Shown here in pieces: positions 19,623-29,239 of a stretch of DNA of 64,000 bases. The stretch lies in NCBI RefSeq assembly GCF_036492425.1, contig NZ_AP025297.1, forward strand, positions 1 to 64,000, read 5' to 3'. This stretch comes from Persicobacter psychrovividus. Lineage in GTDB: Bacteria > Bacteroidota > Bacteroidia > Cytophagales > Cyclobacteriaceae. A program made the translations under genes and the position numbers. Each line of letters begins with the position of its first letter. Position 1 is the stretch's first letter. The notes below the pieces were generated by a model, which saw nothing but the letters and a program-made list of their open reading frames with translations, had not been told where the DNA came from and made no database searches.

Positions 19623-21419
19623 TTAAGAACCAACCACCTTCTCTATATAAACATAATAGGCTGGATGAACTCTGCCCAAATCATCTATGATCTCAGCCTC
19701 AAAATCGTACTTTCCAACCGGTACCTTGCAGGTGAATGTTACCTGTTGATCATCTGCTGCAATTTTTTCTGACTTGGTAATGCCTGCTACATACATGCGG
19801 GCCTCTGCAAAATTATTTTTTGTGCTTGCTGGAGCCGTTTTATCCAATTCTTCCCTATGCGGTTGTGCCGGAAATACGGCGTTAAAACCCAAATTACTCT
19901 CCTTCGGAAATCTTCGTAATGTAATATTGTAAGTACCTGTTTCTACGAACTCAATTTTCCATTTCCCCGCAGCCTGTTTTCCTTCAATTGCTCCATTCTG
20001 ATGCCATACGTCGTAATATCTGCCAGTCAGTAAATCATGGGAGGAAATTTTGGTGGGATTTTCATATGGGGTACCCACCTTTATGTAGGCATATTTTTGA
20101 TCTGCCCCCTCATCAATAAAGGACTGCCACCAACGCTCATAGCCTTGCTGTAACCTTCCTGCGACTTCGGGATGTTGTTCAATGACATTCACCTTTTGTC
20201 CTCGGTCTTGATCCATATCATATAGCTTTGTCCCATCGATCAGCCTCCAGCGTTCATCCATGACGGTATATTGTTTATACTTGATCAGGTTTTGTTCCCT
20301 TTGGGTATCCATATATAAAATACGGTTGTCCCACTGATAATCTTCTGAGGTTAATAGCGGTTTGAAGCTTTTGCCATCAAGCTTCTTTGAGGGGTTGAAA
20401 TCCAAACCCAAAAGATCAGCCAAGGTGGGTAAAAGGTCATAATGCGCTGTCAATTGATCAATATCTTTCCCCCCTGTGATTTGCCCATCGGGCCATCGTA
20501 TAAAAAACGGTACACGGTGTCCTCCATCATATTGACTTCCCTTTCCACCTTTTAAGCCGGCATTATAGACGTTTTTACCTGCTGATGTTCCATTATCAGT
20601 GGTGAAAATCACAATGGTGTTTTCCTTGATATTCAAGGCTTCAAGGGTTTGTTCAAGCCGATTGAAGTTATCGTCAATATTGGAAATCATCCCATAAAAC
20701 CTGCGGCACCTCGGATGAATATCCTCAAATTTTTTCCCTTGATACAAGTCAATATATTGGGTGGGCAGATTGTATGGAGCATGCGGAGCATTGGTTGCCA
20801 AATAGCAAAAAAAAGGCTGATCTTTATTCTCTTGAATGAAGTTAATGGCCTGATCAAAAAAGACGTCAGTGCAATATCCCTGATATTTTTCTGCCTGCCC
20901 ATTATGCATGTAGTAATCATCAAAATACTCATTCATCCAGTAGTCAGGGCCTTGACCTATTCCCCCAGCTCCATGCCGAACAACTTCATGAAAACCTCTA
21001 TCTTCTGGCCTATAGGGGTAATTATCTCCCAAGTGCCATTTACCAAACATTGCATTGGTGTAACCATTCTGAGCAAGCACCTGAGGTAGGATAACCTCAT
21101 CCTCTAACAATAATGACCGCCCTGCAATAGTATGATAAACATTGACCCGGTTACAATGCCTTCCGGTCATAAGTGAGGCACGTGTTGGCGCACAGGTGGT
21201 GGATACGTGATAGTTGGTCAATCGAACGGATTGTTCATAAAACCGGTCAATGTGCGGGGTCTTCACAAAGGGGTTTCCCGTACAACCAAGATCACCCATC
21301 CCTTGATCATCTGTAATGATAAAAATAATATTGGGCTTTTCTTTCGCAATCAACCCTTGTTTTCCAAGGAGCATGAAGGAAAGAGAAGTCATCATCACTT
21401 TATAAAAAATACGTTTCAT
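19623..21419 (-). CDS. Type I (formylglycine) sulfatase with C-terminal extension
   Basis: About 598 residues from the ATG at 21419 (a TTG directly before it is an unlikely start). Signal peptide about 1-25 (FMLLGKQGLIA). The metal site begins NIIFIITDDQGMGDLGC. The formylglycine motif is CAPTRASLMTGRHCNR, where the Cys of C-x-P-x-R is converted to formylglycine. GKWHLGD and VIFTTDNGTSAGKN complete the active site. After the alkaline-phosphatase-like domain (to about 450) there is a beta-rich extension of about 140 residues. The active-site Cys requires an FGE-type maturase not in this window. It removes sulfate from an oligosaccharide, presumably in the periplasm. It is the second gene of a sulfatase pair, 20 bp after its partner. 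Confidence 0.93.
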   Translation of the reverse strand: MKRIFYKVMMTSLSFMLLGKQGLIAKEKPNIIFIITDDQGMGDLGCTGNPFVKTPHIDRFYEQSVRLTNYHVSTTCAPTRASLMTGRHCNRVNVYHTIAGRSLLLEDEVILPQVLAQNGYTNAMFGKWHLGDNYPYRPEDRGFHEVVRHGAGGIGQGPDYWMNEYFDDYYMHNGQAEKYQGYCTDVFFDQAINFIQENKDQPFFCYLATNAPHAPYNLPTQYIDLYQGKKFEDIHPRCRRFYGMISNIDDNFNRLEQTLEALNIKENTIVIFTTDNGTSAGKNVYNAGLKGGKGSQYDGGHRVPFFIRWPDGQITGGKDIDQLTAHYDLLPTLADLLGLDFNPSKKLDGKSFKPLLTSEDYQWDNRILYMDTQREQNLIKYKQYTVMDERWRLIDGTKLYDMDQDRGQKVNVIEQHPEVAGRLQQGYERWWQSFIDEGADQKYAYIKVGTPYENPTKISSHDLLTGRYYDVWHQNGAIEGKQAAGKWKIEFVETGTYNITLRRFPKESNLGFNAVFPAQPHREELDKTAPASTKNNFAEARMYVAGITKSEKIAADDQQVTFTCKVPVGKYDFEAEIIDDLGRVHPAYYVYIEKVVGS

Positions 21420-21439
21420 CAATATAATTTTTAATTAAT

Positions 21440-22969
21440 TCAATGTGCTTTGCTGGCTTTTTTGTGCGCTTGTTCATAAAGCTGATCGGTGCGTTTACGC
21501 ATTTGCTTCAACAGTTCAAAGTAGGCTGAATTGTGCGCCAAATTATTTTGTTCGAGCGGATCCTCCTGCAAATCATATAGTTCCTCGATCACCGGAAAAT
21601 GCTCGTAATACCGAAAATATTTGTACCGGCCTGTCCGAATACCATGGCTTCGGTAGGACTTGTTGTTTTCAATAAGCCGATCGTTAATCAAATCCACCTG
21701 TTCATTGTATCGCTCGTTAAATAGCTGGGCAACGAACAGATCTTCAAAGAATACCGCATCCCGCCAATTAGACCGGTTTTGCTGCCCATTCATCAATCCG
21801 CTGAAATCTCTTCCCTGCATCGAAGCAGGAATTTTCAGACCTGCGAGCGAGAGCATCGTTGGGGCAATATCAACCGAGGAAATCAGTGCTGAATCACGAT
21901 AAGGCCGAACGGTTGCTCTGCCGTCATAGACAATTAAAGGGGCTTTAACGGACTCATCATACAGTAAGCATTTGTCAAATAAGCCATGCGCCCCCTGAAA
22001 ACGACCATTATCACTGGTATAGATAATGATGGTATTCTCAAGGAGATTTTGCTTCTTCAGATAATCCACCAACTTGCCCACCTGCGCATCAACACTGTAG
22101 CCCTGAGTGGCAAAACGGCGCACCAACCGCTGATATTTTTCCGGTGTAGAAGATCGCTGTTTGTGCAAACGCACACCCCGTGCATTTTCCCTGACCACTT
22201 TGGGGAGTACCTCATTTTCAACCACCCAATTATCAGGAACAGACATTTCAACACTTTCAAACTGCTCATGATGCGGCCAATAAATATGGCTGTCGTGGTC
22301 GTGTTTTACGGCATAAAAACTTACTGATAAACAGAAGGGTTGATCCTGCGGCTGTGTTTCGAGGAAGCGCAACATCGCCTCACCCGTCCTTAGGGTACGA
22401 CCCGAATTTTTTCTGTTGGTATCATAAATCTGCTTCAGCCCGGCGTCATTTTCTGGCCAAATCACATGTCCTTTGGTCTCGGTAGTTTCACTACCTGCAA
22501 AAAAATCAAATACCTCTCCCATCTGCTGCTTGTAATAATGCTTGGTGGGCGTACTCGGCCTTTTTGCCTGTTCGGTTACTGTAAAACCCACTTTACCAAT
22601 GAATCCGGTTCGGTAACCTGCTTTTTTAAATTGTGCCGGATAACTGTTTTGAAAGTCCTTTTGAGATAAGGTATAATCTGTTGGCGCTACAAAACCCACC
22701 TGATGGTTCGAATTATATCGTCCGGTCATCATCGTTACCCTGCTCGGCATGCAGATCGCTACGGCATAATAGGCTTTATCGAACACCACTCCTTTTTCTG
22801 CCAAAGCATCAATATTGGGGGTAACAAATTCTTTTTTTCCATAACACCCCAGATTGTCCCATCGCTGATCATCCGTCATTAAAAAAATGATGTTCGGTTG
22901 CTCCTGAGCGTGAGCATTGATCAGTAAACTGAGAAATAGAGGGGTCAATAGATATTTGATGACACTCAT
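21440..22969 (-). CDS. Type I (formylglycine) sulfatase
   Basis: 509 residues. Signal peptide MSVIKYLLTPLFLSLLINAHA. Metal-site block NIIFLMTDDQRWDNLGCYG; formylglycine motif CMPSRVTMMTGRY; later YKTGFIGKVGF-like (seen as YRTGFIGKVGFTV), VKHDHDSHIYWP and IIYTSDNGRFQGAHGLFDK. It belongs to a different subfamily from its neighbour at 19623-21419: the proteins differ in length and in the region after the motif. Two dissimilar sulfatases suggest sulfate at two positions or on two sugars of the substrate. It is first in the pair, and the GH31 gene upstream is separated from it by a strong terminator, so it needs its own promoter. Confidence 0.93.
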   Translation of the reverse strand: MSVIKYLLTPLFLSLLINAHAQEQPNIIFLMTDDQRWDNLGCYGKKEFVTPNIDALAEKGVVFDKAYYAVAICMPSRVTMMTGRYNSNHQVGFVAPTDYTLSQKDFQNSYPAQFKKAGYRTGFIGKVGFTVTEQAKRPSTPTKHYYKQQMGEVFDFFAGSETTETKGHVIWPENDAGLKQIYDTNRKNSGRTLRTGEAMLRFLETQPQDQPFCLSVSFYAVKHDHDSHIYWPHHEQFESVEMSVPDNWVVENEVLPKVVRENARGVRLHKQRSSTPEKYQRLVRRFATQGYSVDAQVGKLVDYLKKQNLLENTIIIYTSDNGRFQGAHGLFDKCLLYDESVKAPLIVYDGRATVRPYRDSALISSVDIAPTMLSLAGLKIPASMQGRDFSGLMNGQQNRSNWRDAVFFEDLFVAQLFNERYNEQVDLINDRLIENNKSYRSHGIRTGRYKYFRYYEHFPVIEELYDLQEDPLEQNNLAHNSAYFELLKQMRKRTDQLYEQAHKKASKAH

Positions 22970-23075
22970 AAGCTTGCTGTTGAGTAATAAAAAATAGAAA
23001 TAGGAGTTTACAGCGCCCCTTGGAGCATGTCTAAAAACTTTCTTTCATGCCGTAAATTCCACACACTCATCATGA

Positions 23076-23137
23076 AAAAAACAGGTGAATGGTGATTATT
23101 TGGGTTGATCTCCAGTGCACCACCACTCACCTGTTCA
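23076..23137 (-). terminator. Intrinsic terminator after the GH31 gene
   Basis: Arms 23082-23096 and 23123-23137 pair over 15 bp with one mismatch (AACAGGTGA core). On the minus strand the stem ends in a run of seven T. It lies 13 bp past the GH31 stop and separates the GH95-GH31 unit from the sulfatase unit. Confidence 0.8.
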
Positions 23138-23149
23138 GCAGGTTTCCTA

Positions 23150-25792
23150 TTATAATGTAACTTGCGTTTTTTGACCATTAAACATCAACTGCTGAGCAGA
23201 TCCTCCGACCTTCTCAATCTTCAGCTTAATAGGGTTAGCTGTCAGGTTCAGGTATTGATCGTTACCCTTGTTAATGCTGAGCGTGTTTTGCTGATCGTTA
23301 TAGCTGAATTCTATTTCCGAATATTTCCCTTTTTCATAATCGTTGCTTTCGTTATCATCCAGGTACAAAACATATTGCGCATCTTTGCCAGGATAAATTC
23401 GGATGGTCATTGGCTCATCAGTTGGCTGGGTAGCATATTGCACTTTTGGACCCGTGGGCAAAATCGTTCCTGCCTTTACAAAAATCGGTGTTTCATCCAA
23501 TGGGGCATTTACCTCAACAGATTTATTTCCTTGCATTTGCTCATTCGTCCAGTAGTCGAACCACTTCCCTTCTGGCAAATAAACTGTTTTTGATCGTTGT
23601 TGATAATTCGTTACAAAAGCCACCATCATAGATTCCCCGAAAAACAGCTGATCCTTGATATCCCATGTTTTCTTATCATTTGGATAATAATAAGCCAAAG
23701 GACTCATCAATGAGTGGCTGTTCTTGGTTACTTTCCATGCTTCAGAATAAATATATGGCATTAATTTGTATCGAAGATCGATGAATTTTCGGGCGGTGTT
23801 TTCAAAGGCTTGATCATATCTCCAAATCTCCGTTTCTGAAACGTAACCATGAATGCGGAAAATTGGGCTGAAGGCACCAAACTGAAACCATCGCGTTAGC
23901 AGTTCAATAAACTCAGGGTTCGTGTACTGACTGTCATAAATGGGGTTCATTGACTTGGAATCACGGAAGAATCCACCAATATCATGCGTCCAATAAGGGA
24001 TACCCGCCATGGTAAAATTCAGTCCTGCAGGAATTTGTTCTGCAAACTGTTCCCAGGTTGCCTGAACATCCCCTGACCATGAAGTTGCGCCGAATCGTTG
24101 CTGCCCAGCATAAGCTGAACGGGTTAAGTTAAATACCCTTTCATTAGGATACTCTTTACGTTTACCCTCATACATTGCTTTGTTCACAACGAGCGAATAA
24201 GCATTTGAAACTTCATCAAATTGACCAATGGCCGTCATGGCATCTGCTGATGGTGGGCTTGCGGGCTCGGTTCCATCCAACCAGATCGATTTCACCCCAA
24301 AATGGAACATACTGTCACTTAACATTTTGTAATAACGATCACGCACCCCTTGATCATAAAAGTCAAGGTTATGGTTTCTCTCCCCCATTTTATTCCCCAA
24401 CAAATTGTACTTTTTCAGCAGTGGATCATTGTTCACCATCGGCCATACCGAAACCATCAGGTTCATATTTAGCCCCTCAAGTTCATCAGCCATTGCTTTG
24501 GGATTAGGATATTTTGCTCTGTCCCACTCAGGGCCTTTTGTTCCCTTAGGCCAATAGAACCAATCCTGCACAATATTATCCACTGGAATTTGGCGTTTTC
24601 TAAGCGCTCTTGCGTTGGTCAATAATTCTTCCTGATCATGATAACGCTCACGACACTGCCAGAAACCATATGATTTCTTAGCGAACATTGGGCTCTTACC
24701 GGTCAGTTGCTGATATTTTGCCAAAACTTGCTGAGGATTCTTTCCATGCACAAAATAGTAATCGATTGCCGATCCTTTTTTACTACTGAAAACGGTCTTG
24801 TTGAAGTCCGGCTCATTGTACAATAAGCGACCAGCCATTTTTCTCGAACCGGTATTCTGCAATACGACCTCATATTCTTTTCCTGCCTGAAGAACCTTAG
24901 AACCGGAGTGGGTTGTCGGTACCCAAATCGTTTTATAATTGATGACCGTATCCTGATCGATCAACAAACGAATCTCTCCTCTCATACGCTCAGACTTATC
25001 ACTTTCAATCATGAAACTGTAAGCGCCCGTTTTCTTTGGCGTAAAGGTGGTTACCCGAATGTTGCGCTCTTTGTTTTCCTCTATTTTGTGCTTGATTACA
25101 TTCTCAGCATCCTGCCCCAAATCCTGATCTTGCTTCTTCACAAAAGCGAGCATTTTTTCTTTATCGAACTCAATTTCATGTTGTGGCTCGTTAAAATCTG
25201 TTACACTGTAATTGTGCCAATAGATACCATATTGGTTGGTGGACATCAGGAACGGAACAACAATTTCCTGATTGAATTGCTCCATGCGATTGGATTGCCC
25301 TCTCCAGTTCAGAATATTGCTTTGATATTGACCCAAACCATAGAGCGCCTCATCACCTGCCACAAATGCCTGAGATACTTCCCGCTCAGCACCAGGCTTC
25401 ACGTAGGTCAAATCATTGGTTTCTGCCACCAAATATTTCCCTTCTGCATCTTGATACTCAATATTTCCATCATCGGTAATCATCACTGCCACCGATTCGG
25501 TGGACAATTTGATTTCCCCTTTTGACTCGCGGACTTTAAAAGGAACAGCAACATCAGCAGCCTTGAGTACAGTAACATAATCAGGCTTGGCTTCTGCGCT
25601 TGTATTCGGAAGATACTTCTGAACATGCACAATGGATTCGTCCAAAACCTGAATATCCAAGATCATGTCCCCCATATCTACGGAGATACCATGTTTATTT
25701 TCCTGAATCTTAAATTTTGAATGACCGCAAGAGAACAGCAATAATGCTAATCCCAAGCAGAACGGATTAAATAAGCTCTTTAGGTTATTCAT
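23150..25792 (-). CDS. GH31 family alpha-glycosidase, lipoprotein
   Basis: 880 residues. Lipobox LALLLFSCG. An N-terminal galactose-mutarotase-like domain is interrupted by a PA14-like insert at about 225-330 (TFTPKKTGAYSFMIESD, IWVPTTHSG). Then comes the GH31 barrel, with nucleophile block SIWLDGTEP near residue 502 and acid/base block TSWSGDVQATWEQF near 571, plus WLPEG-like C-terminal sheets (KTVYLPEGKWFDYWT). Family members are alpha-xylosidases, alpha-glucosidases and alpha-galactosidases; the PA14 insert is common in Bacteroidota alpha-xylosidases. The true linkage here is unknown. It lies 37 bp after GH95, in the same transcript, and ends in a clear terminator. Confidence 0.92.
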   Translation of the reverse strand: MNNLKSLFNPFCLGLALLLFSCGHSKFKIQENKHGISVDMGDMILDIQVLDESIVHVQKYLPNTSAEAKPDYVTVLKAADVAVPFKVRESKGEIKLSTESVAVMITDDGNIEYQDAEGKYLVAETNDLTYVKPGAEREVSQAFVAGDEALYGLGQYQSNILNWRGQSNRMEQFNQEIVVPFLMSTNQYGIYWHNYSVTDFNEPQHEIEFDKEKMLAFVKKQDQDLGQDAENVIKHKIEENKERNIRVTTFTPKKTGAYSFMIESDKSERMRGEIRLLIDQDTVINYKTIWVPTTHSGSKVLQAGKEYEVVLQNTGSRKMAGRLLYNEPDFNKTVFSSKKGSAIDYYFVHGKNPQQVLAKYQQLTGKSPMFAKKSYGFWQCRERYHDQEELLTNARALRKRQIPVDNIVQDWFYWPKGTKGPEWDRAKYPNPKAMADELEGLNMNLMVSVWPMVNNDPLLKKYNLLGNKMGERNHNLDFYDQGVRDRYYKMLSDSMFHFGVKSIWLDGTEPASPPSADAMTAIGQFDEVSNAYSLVVNKAMYEGKRKEYPNERVFNLTRSAYAGQQRFGATSWSGDVQATWEQFAEQIPAGLNFTMAGIPYWTHDIGGFFRDSKSMNPIYDSQYTNPEFIELLTRWFQFGAFSPIFRIHGYVSETEIWRYDQAFENTARKFIDLRYKLMPYIYSEAWKVTKNSHSLMSPLAYYYPNDKKTWDIKDQLFFGESMMVAFVTNYQQRSKTVYLPEGKWFDYWTNEQMQGNKSVEVNAPLDETPIFVKAGTILPTGPKVQYATQPTDEPMTIRIYPGKDAQYVLYLDDNESNDYEKGKYSEIEFSYNDQQNTLSINKGNDQYLNLTANPIKLKIEKVGGSAQQLMFNGQKTQVTL

Positions 25793-25829
25793 AAAAATTA
25801 CTAAATAAAAAAATGATAATATATACGCT

Positions 25830-28331
25830 TTATTCTTTAACCAATAATGTAAATACCTGACCTACTTCGGTTTCCACATCATACATGAAGCTATTTGGCA
25901 GCTTGAAGTCGCCAATATTAGCTGCGTCAGAAAGTAGCGGTTCTTTGATCGAGGGCTGTTTAAAAAATGGGTTTGTATTTGCGCCCTCAGCAATGGTTAA
26001 TTTACTGCCCGAAGCAGCTTTCAACTCATTATAAGCCCTAAGTCGGCATAATCCTCCAAGATGAGATTTTACCTTTACCTTTTTCAGTTGGCCATCCTCC
26101 CAGATCATTTCCTGAATTTCGAAGCCTCCCCGTGCGCGAAGTCCTTGCACACTGCCATTCTTCCAATTATCGGGTAGTGCCGGAATAAGGTGCACGGCCC
26201 CATCGTGACTCTGCATCAGCATTTCAGTAAGTCCGGAGGTGAAGCCAAAGTTTCCGTCGATCTGAAAAGGTGGATGTGCATCCAGCATATTGGGATAGGT
26301 ACCACCACCCTTAGGGGAATCTGGTCTTCCGACAAGTTTGATCTGATCGGTCATCAACTTATAGGCGTGGTTACCATCTAACAAGCGAGCCCAAAGGTTG
26401 ATTTTCCAGTTCATCGACCAACCCGTTGAAGGGTCCCCTCTGTAAATCAGTGAATTTTTTGCAGCCTGAGTCAATAGCGGATTACGGTAAGGAGAAATCT
26501 GATTGGAGGGGAACAAACCATACAGGTGTGATACATGACGGTGTTTATCTTCCGGGTCATCCCAGTCGTACATCCACTCCTGCAATTGTCCGTGCTGTCC
26601 AATTTGCATTGGCGCAAGTTGTGGAATGGTTTGATTAATTTTAGTAATCAGTGAATTATCAACATTCAACAACTTTGCTGCTTCAGCAACTTTTGTCAAA
26701 ATATCCAGCACCAACTGATTGTCCAATGTTGTCCCGTAAGCCTCGTTAACCATGTTTGGATGATGGGCTGGTCGGTTCTCTGGGGAGGTGGAAGGAGTAA
26801 TCACCATCCAATTGTTTTCTGGAACAGGCACAATGAAACTCAGGCAAAACTCAGCAGCTCCCTTCATCGCCGGGTAAACAGACTTCAGGTAATCAAGGTC
26901 TCCATTATAAAGATATTTCTCCCATAAATGCTGACTTAACCAAACACCGCCCATCGGCCACATTCCCCAGGTTGAGCCATCTACAGGACCACATATCCGC
27001 CAAATATCAGTATTGTGGTGGGTTACCCAACCATCTGCGCCGTACATCACCTTCGCCGTTTCTTGACCTGCGGAGGATAGTTCTTGAATCAGCTGAATCA
27101 AGGGCTCATGCATTTCAGGCAGATTTGTTTTTTCTGCCGGCCAGTAATTCATTTCTGTATTGATGTTGATGGTATAGGCGCTCTTCCAGGGAGGCGTCAA
27201 CTCATTACACCAAATCCCCTGAAGGTTGGATGCCTGCCCACCGGGCTGTGAAGAGCAAATCAACAGGTAACGGCCATACTGAAAATATAGCATCGCCAAG
27301 GCGGGATCTTCCGTGGTGCTGAAAGCCTTGATCCGCTGATCAGTCGGTAAATTTGCTGCTTCGGTTTGTCCCAAATCCAAACTTACGCGCTTGAATAAGT
27401 TTTGATAATATTGTATGTGTTCCTTTTTCCTCTTTTTGTAAGCAGTCTTCTGCGCTTTGTCGATATACGATTGAGCCAAACGATGAGGGTCGGCACTGAT
27501 GTCCTGATAATTAACAAAGTTAGTGGCCGTGGTAACATAAATCGTAACGCTGTTGGCATTGGCAACCGTTAGCTGTTGCCCATCAGAAGATACCTGCCCT
27601 CCCTGCGCATCTATCTTCATTCGTGTTTCAAACTTCACACGCCCTTCAATCGCTTTGGCATCCCTTGGCAGGCGCTTGTTTTTGTTGTCCAATGAATAAC
27701 CCGTCATTGTCAGCAGGTCATTTGCAGGGGTTTCCACCTGAACTTCTGCCGGTGCTGGTCGAGTAGCAGTAGTCGAAAAACTGATCTTACCTTTTTCACT
27801 GGCAGTCAAACGGATTGTCATCACCTGATCGGTAAATGAGGAGAAAATTTCCCGCTCATAGACCACGCCATCTACCGTATATCTTGTCTTACCTATTGCG
27901 TTTTCAATGTCCAGTTCACGATAATAGTTGCTGTAATGTGCGTGTTGTGGCATATTGATATGGATATTACCCGCCGTCTCATAGTTCATCCCATGCGACG
28001 TTTTGGAAATAAATTTATCGTTCGCCAAGCGATGCGCCTCAGCATATTGATCATTGAATAATAACGATCGCATCTGTTCCAATGCTTCTTGAGCCGCTGG
28101 ATTATCATTCCTGTGTGGTTTACCCGACCATAAAGTGGCCTCGTTTATCTGAATATTTTCATGATCAGGGATACCATATACCATTGCGCCTATCCGCCCA
28201 TTTCCGATCGGTAAAGCCTCGTTCCAATTATTGGCTGCCTTATCATACCACAGCTTTAACTGCGCCTGGCCGAATAAGGGAGTAAAAAGAATGAATAATA
28301 AAAAAATAATTTGCTTCATCAGTTTATTCAT
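25830..28331 (-). CDS. GH95 family alpha-L-fucosidase (or alpha-L-galactosidase)
   Basis: 833 residues; a start at 28319 (MKQIIFLLFILFTPLFGQA) gives a tighter signal peptide. The mature protein opens with the family pattern LWYDKAANNWNEALPIGNGRIGAMVYG and INEATLWSGKPHRND. Further blocks are NLQGIWCNELTPPWKSAYT, INTEMNYWPAEKTNL, HHNTDIWR, WLSQHLWEKYLYNGD, ITPSTSPENRP and DGNFGFTSGLTEMLMQSHDG. GH95 are inverting exo-enzymes, most often alpha-1,2-L-fucosidases. With six fucose-catabolism genes nearby, release of L-fucose is the natural reading. It follows a small frameshifted gene with almost no gap and precedes GH31 by 37 bp. Confidence 0.94.
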   Translation of the reverse strand: MNKLMKQIIFLLFILFTPLFGQAQLKLWYDKAANNWNEALPIGNGRIGAMVYGIPDHENIQINEATLWSGKPHRNDNPAAQEALEQMRSLLFNDQYAEAHRLANDKFISKTSHGMNYETAGNIHINMPQHAHYSNYYRELDIENAIGKTRYTVDGVVYEREIFSSFTDQVMTIRLTASEKGKISFSTTATRPAPAEVQVETPANDLLTMTGYSLDNKNKRLPRDAKAIEGRVKFETRMKIDAQGGQVSSDGQQLTVANANSVTIYVTTATNFVNYQDISADPHRLAQSYIDKAQKTAYKKRKKEHIQYYQNLFKRVSLDLGQTEAANLPTDQRIKAFSTTEDPALAMLYFQYGRYLLICSSQPGGQASNLQGIWCNELTPPWKSAYTININTEMNYWPAEKTNLPEMHEPLIQLIQELSSAGQETAKVMYGADGWVTHHNTDIWRICGPVDGSTWGMWPMGGVWLSQHLWEKYLYNGDLDYLKSVYPAMKGAAEFCLSFIVPVPENNWMVITPSTSPENRPAHHPNMVNEAYGTTLDNQLVLDILTKVAEAAKLLNVDNSLITKINQTIPQLAPMQIGQHGQLQEWMYDWDDPEDKHRHVSHLYGLFPSNQISPYRNPLLTQAAKNSLIYRGDPSTGWSMNWKINLWARLLDGNHAYKLMTDQIKLVGRPDSPKGGGTYPNMLDAHPPFQIDGNFGFTSGLTEMLMQSHDGAVHLIPALPDNWKNGSVQGLRARGGFEIQEMIWEDGQLKKVKVKSHLGGLCRLRAYNELKAASGSKLTIAEGANTNPFFKQPSIKEPLLSDAANIGDFKLPNSFMYDVETEVGQVFTLLVKE

Positions 28332-28336
28332 AAGAT

Positions 28337-28929
28337 TTAAAAATTACGCTCTTCTCTAACTTTTCGAACATTTAAACATTCAGTAACCTTGACCTTTCCA
28401 TCAGCCTGCACACCATAAAAATCACTGATCTGGATTTCCTGTCTCCTGCCGTCGGTCAATGCTACGATCAGGTGGTTTTCGTTCTTAGCCTCTACACTTT
28501 TAATTTAATACCCAGTGCCTTTCTTCTCGCACTTTCATCTTCCAAAGGAAAATCATCTCCAATTTCGCCTGAAGCCTTTGTGCCTTTACCCCGTGTTTCG
28601 ATGATTGCCGTGCTCCGTGGATTTACCACATCAATTGAAATCAACGCCTTATAATCTACATTTTCCTTCAAAACCAATTCAAATGCAAGACCATCATAGA
28701 GGCTCCAGTCGGCGGCATAGTTTCTTATCGCTTTAAATCCATGATATTCAAAATCACCCGCGGGGTATTGATATTTAATAGAAGCCCCAGAGGCAAAAGT
28801 GGCTTCGTCATGCTTTGATTTATCAATAGTGGTCCAATCTGAAAAATCAGCATTACCGACTTTCAGGACAGCTTGCCCGAAAGAAGTCTGCGCTATAAAA
28901 AAGAAAATAAAGGCGATGATACTTCTCAT
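28337..28929 (-). pseudogene. Frameshifted secreted protein of unknown function upstream of GH95
   Basis: From the ATG at 28929 a signal peptide (MRSIIAFIFFFIAQTSFGQ) leads into a beta-rich domain (LKVGNADFSDWTTIDKS, YPAGDFEYHGFKAIRNYAAD, YDGLAFELVLKENVDY) that stops at TAG 28492-28494. One extra base in the AAAA run at 28498-28501 would join it to a second open frame that reads SVEAKNENHLIVALTDG, then QEIQISDFYGVQADGK and a Cys-containing tail ending at TAA 28337-28339. The restored protein would be about 197 residues. The second frame is coding-like and ends 6 bp before the GH95 ATG. This is either a recent pseudogene or a sequencing error. I do not recognise the family; it resembles a carbohydrate-binding beta-sandwich. 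Confidence 0.7.
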
Positions 28930-29031
28930 GATGCACAAAAAAAATGTAAAGCTCGAATTAAAAATTTCGTCGTTCAGTACATGTAATTTAGCCGATGAGT
29001 TCCTCAAAACAGGGACAACAGAGGTGATTTA

Positions 29032-29090
29032 TAGGTATACTCAGGTATCAATTCAGGGGTAATCATGTAACCTACCACTGATTATCAGTC
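29032..29090 (-). promoter_or_regulatory. Inverted-repeat operator, copy A
   Basis: TAGGTATACTCA at 29032-29043 and ATGTAACCTACC at 29065-29076 are separated by exactly 21 bp. TAGGTATAC and GTAACCTA are near-perfect inverted half-sites. The same element with the same spacing recurs at 29982-30040. Copy A lies about 100 bp upstream of the start at 28929, so it probably controls the GH95-GH31 unit. The binding protein is unknown. Confidence 0.5.
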
Positions 29091-29204
29091 ACTTACAAAA
29101 ACACTATTTTACCCCATTACAGGTTAAAAGATAAATACATTGGCGGAGTCAATGAGTGTCGCTACAAAATTAAGTCAACCAGTCCACAGTTGCGCAACAA
29201 AAAA

Positions 29205-29232
29205 AAGAGCCTTAAAAATAAGACTCTTCACA
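29205..29232 (-). terminator. Intrinsic terminator, orphan (no gene in front of it)
   Basis: On the minus strand a short stem (AAGAGTCTTA pairing with TAAGGCTCTT) is followed by a run of eight T. There is no intact minus-strand gene between it and the next terminator at 30086-30118, so it looks like the 3' end of a lost gene. Confidence 0.55.
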
Positions 29233-29239
29233 ACTTCCC

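Noticed and set aside
23050-23057. A lone TGCCGTAA iteron core near the GH31 terminator
   Set aside because: An 8-mer is expected about once or twice by chance on both strands of 64 kb, and there is no second copy nearby.
24908-25525. Plus-strand frame of 205 codons within the GH31 gene
   Set aside because: It is fully antisense to the GH31 N-terminal domain and PA14 insert, with low-complexity hydrophobic composition; typical shadow frame.
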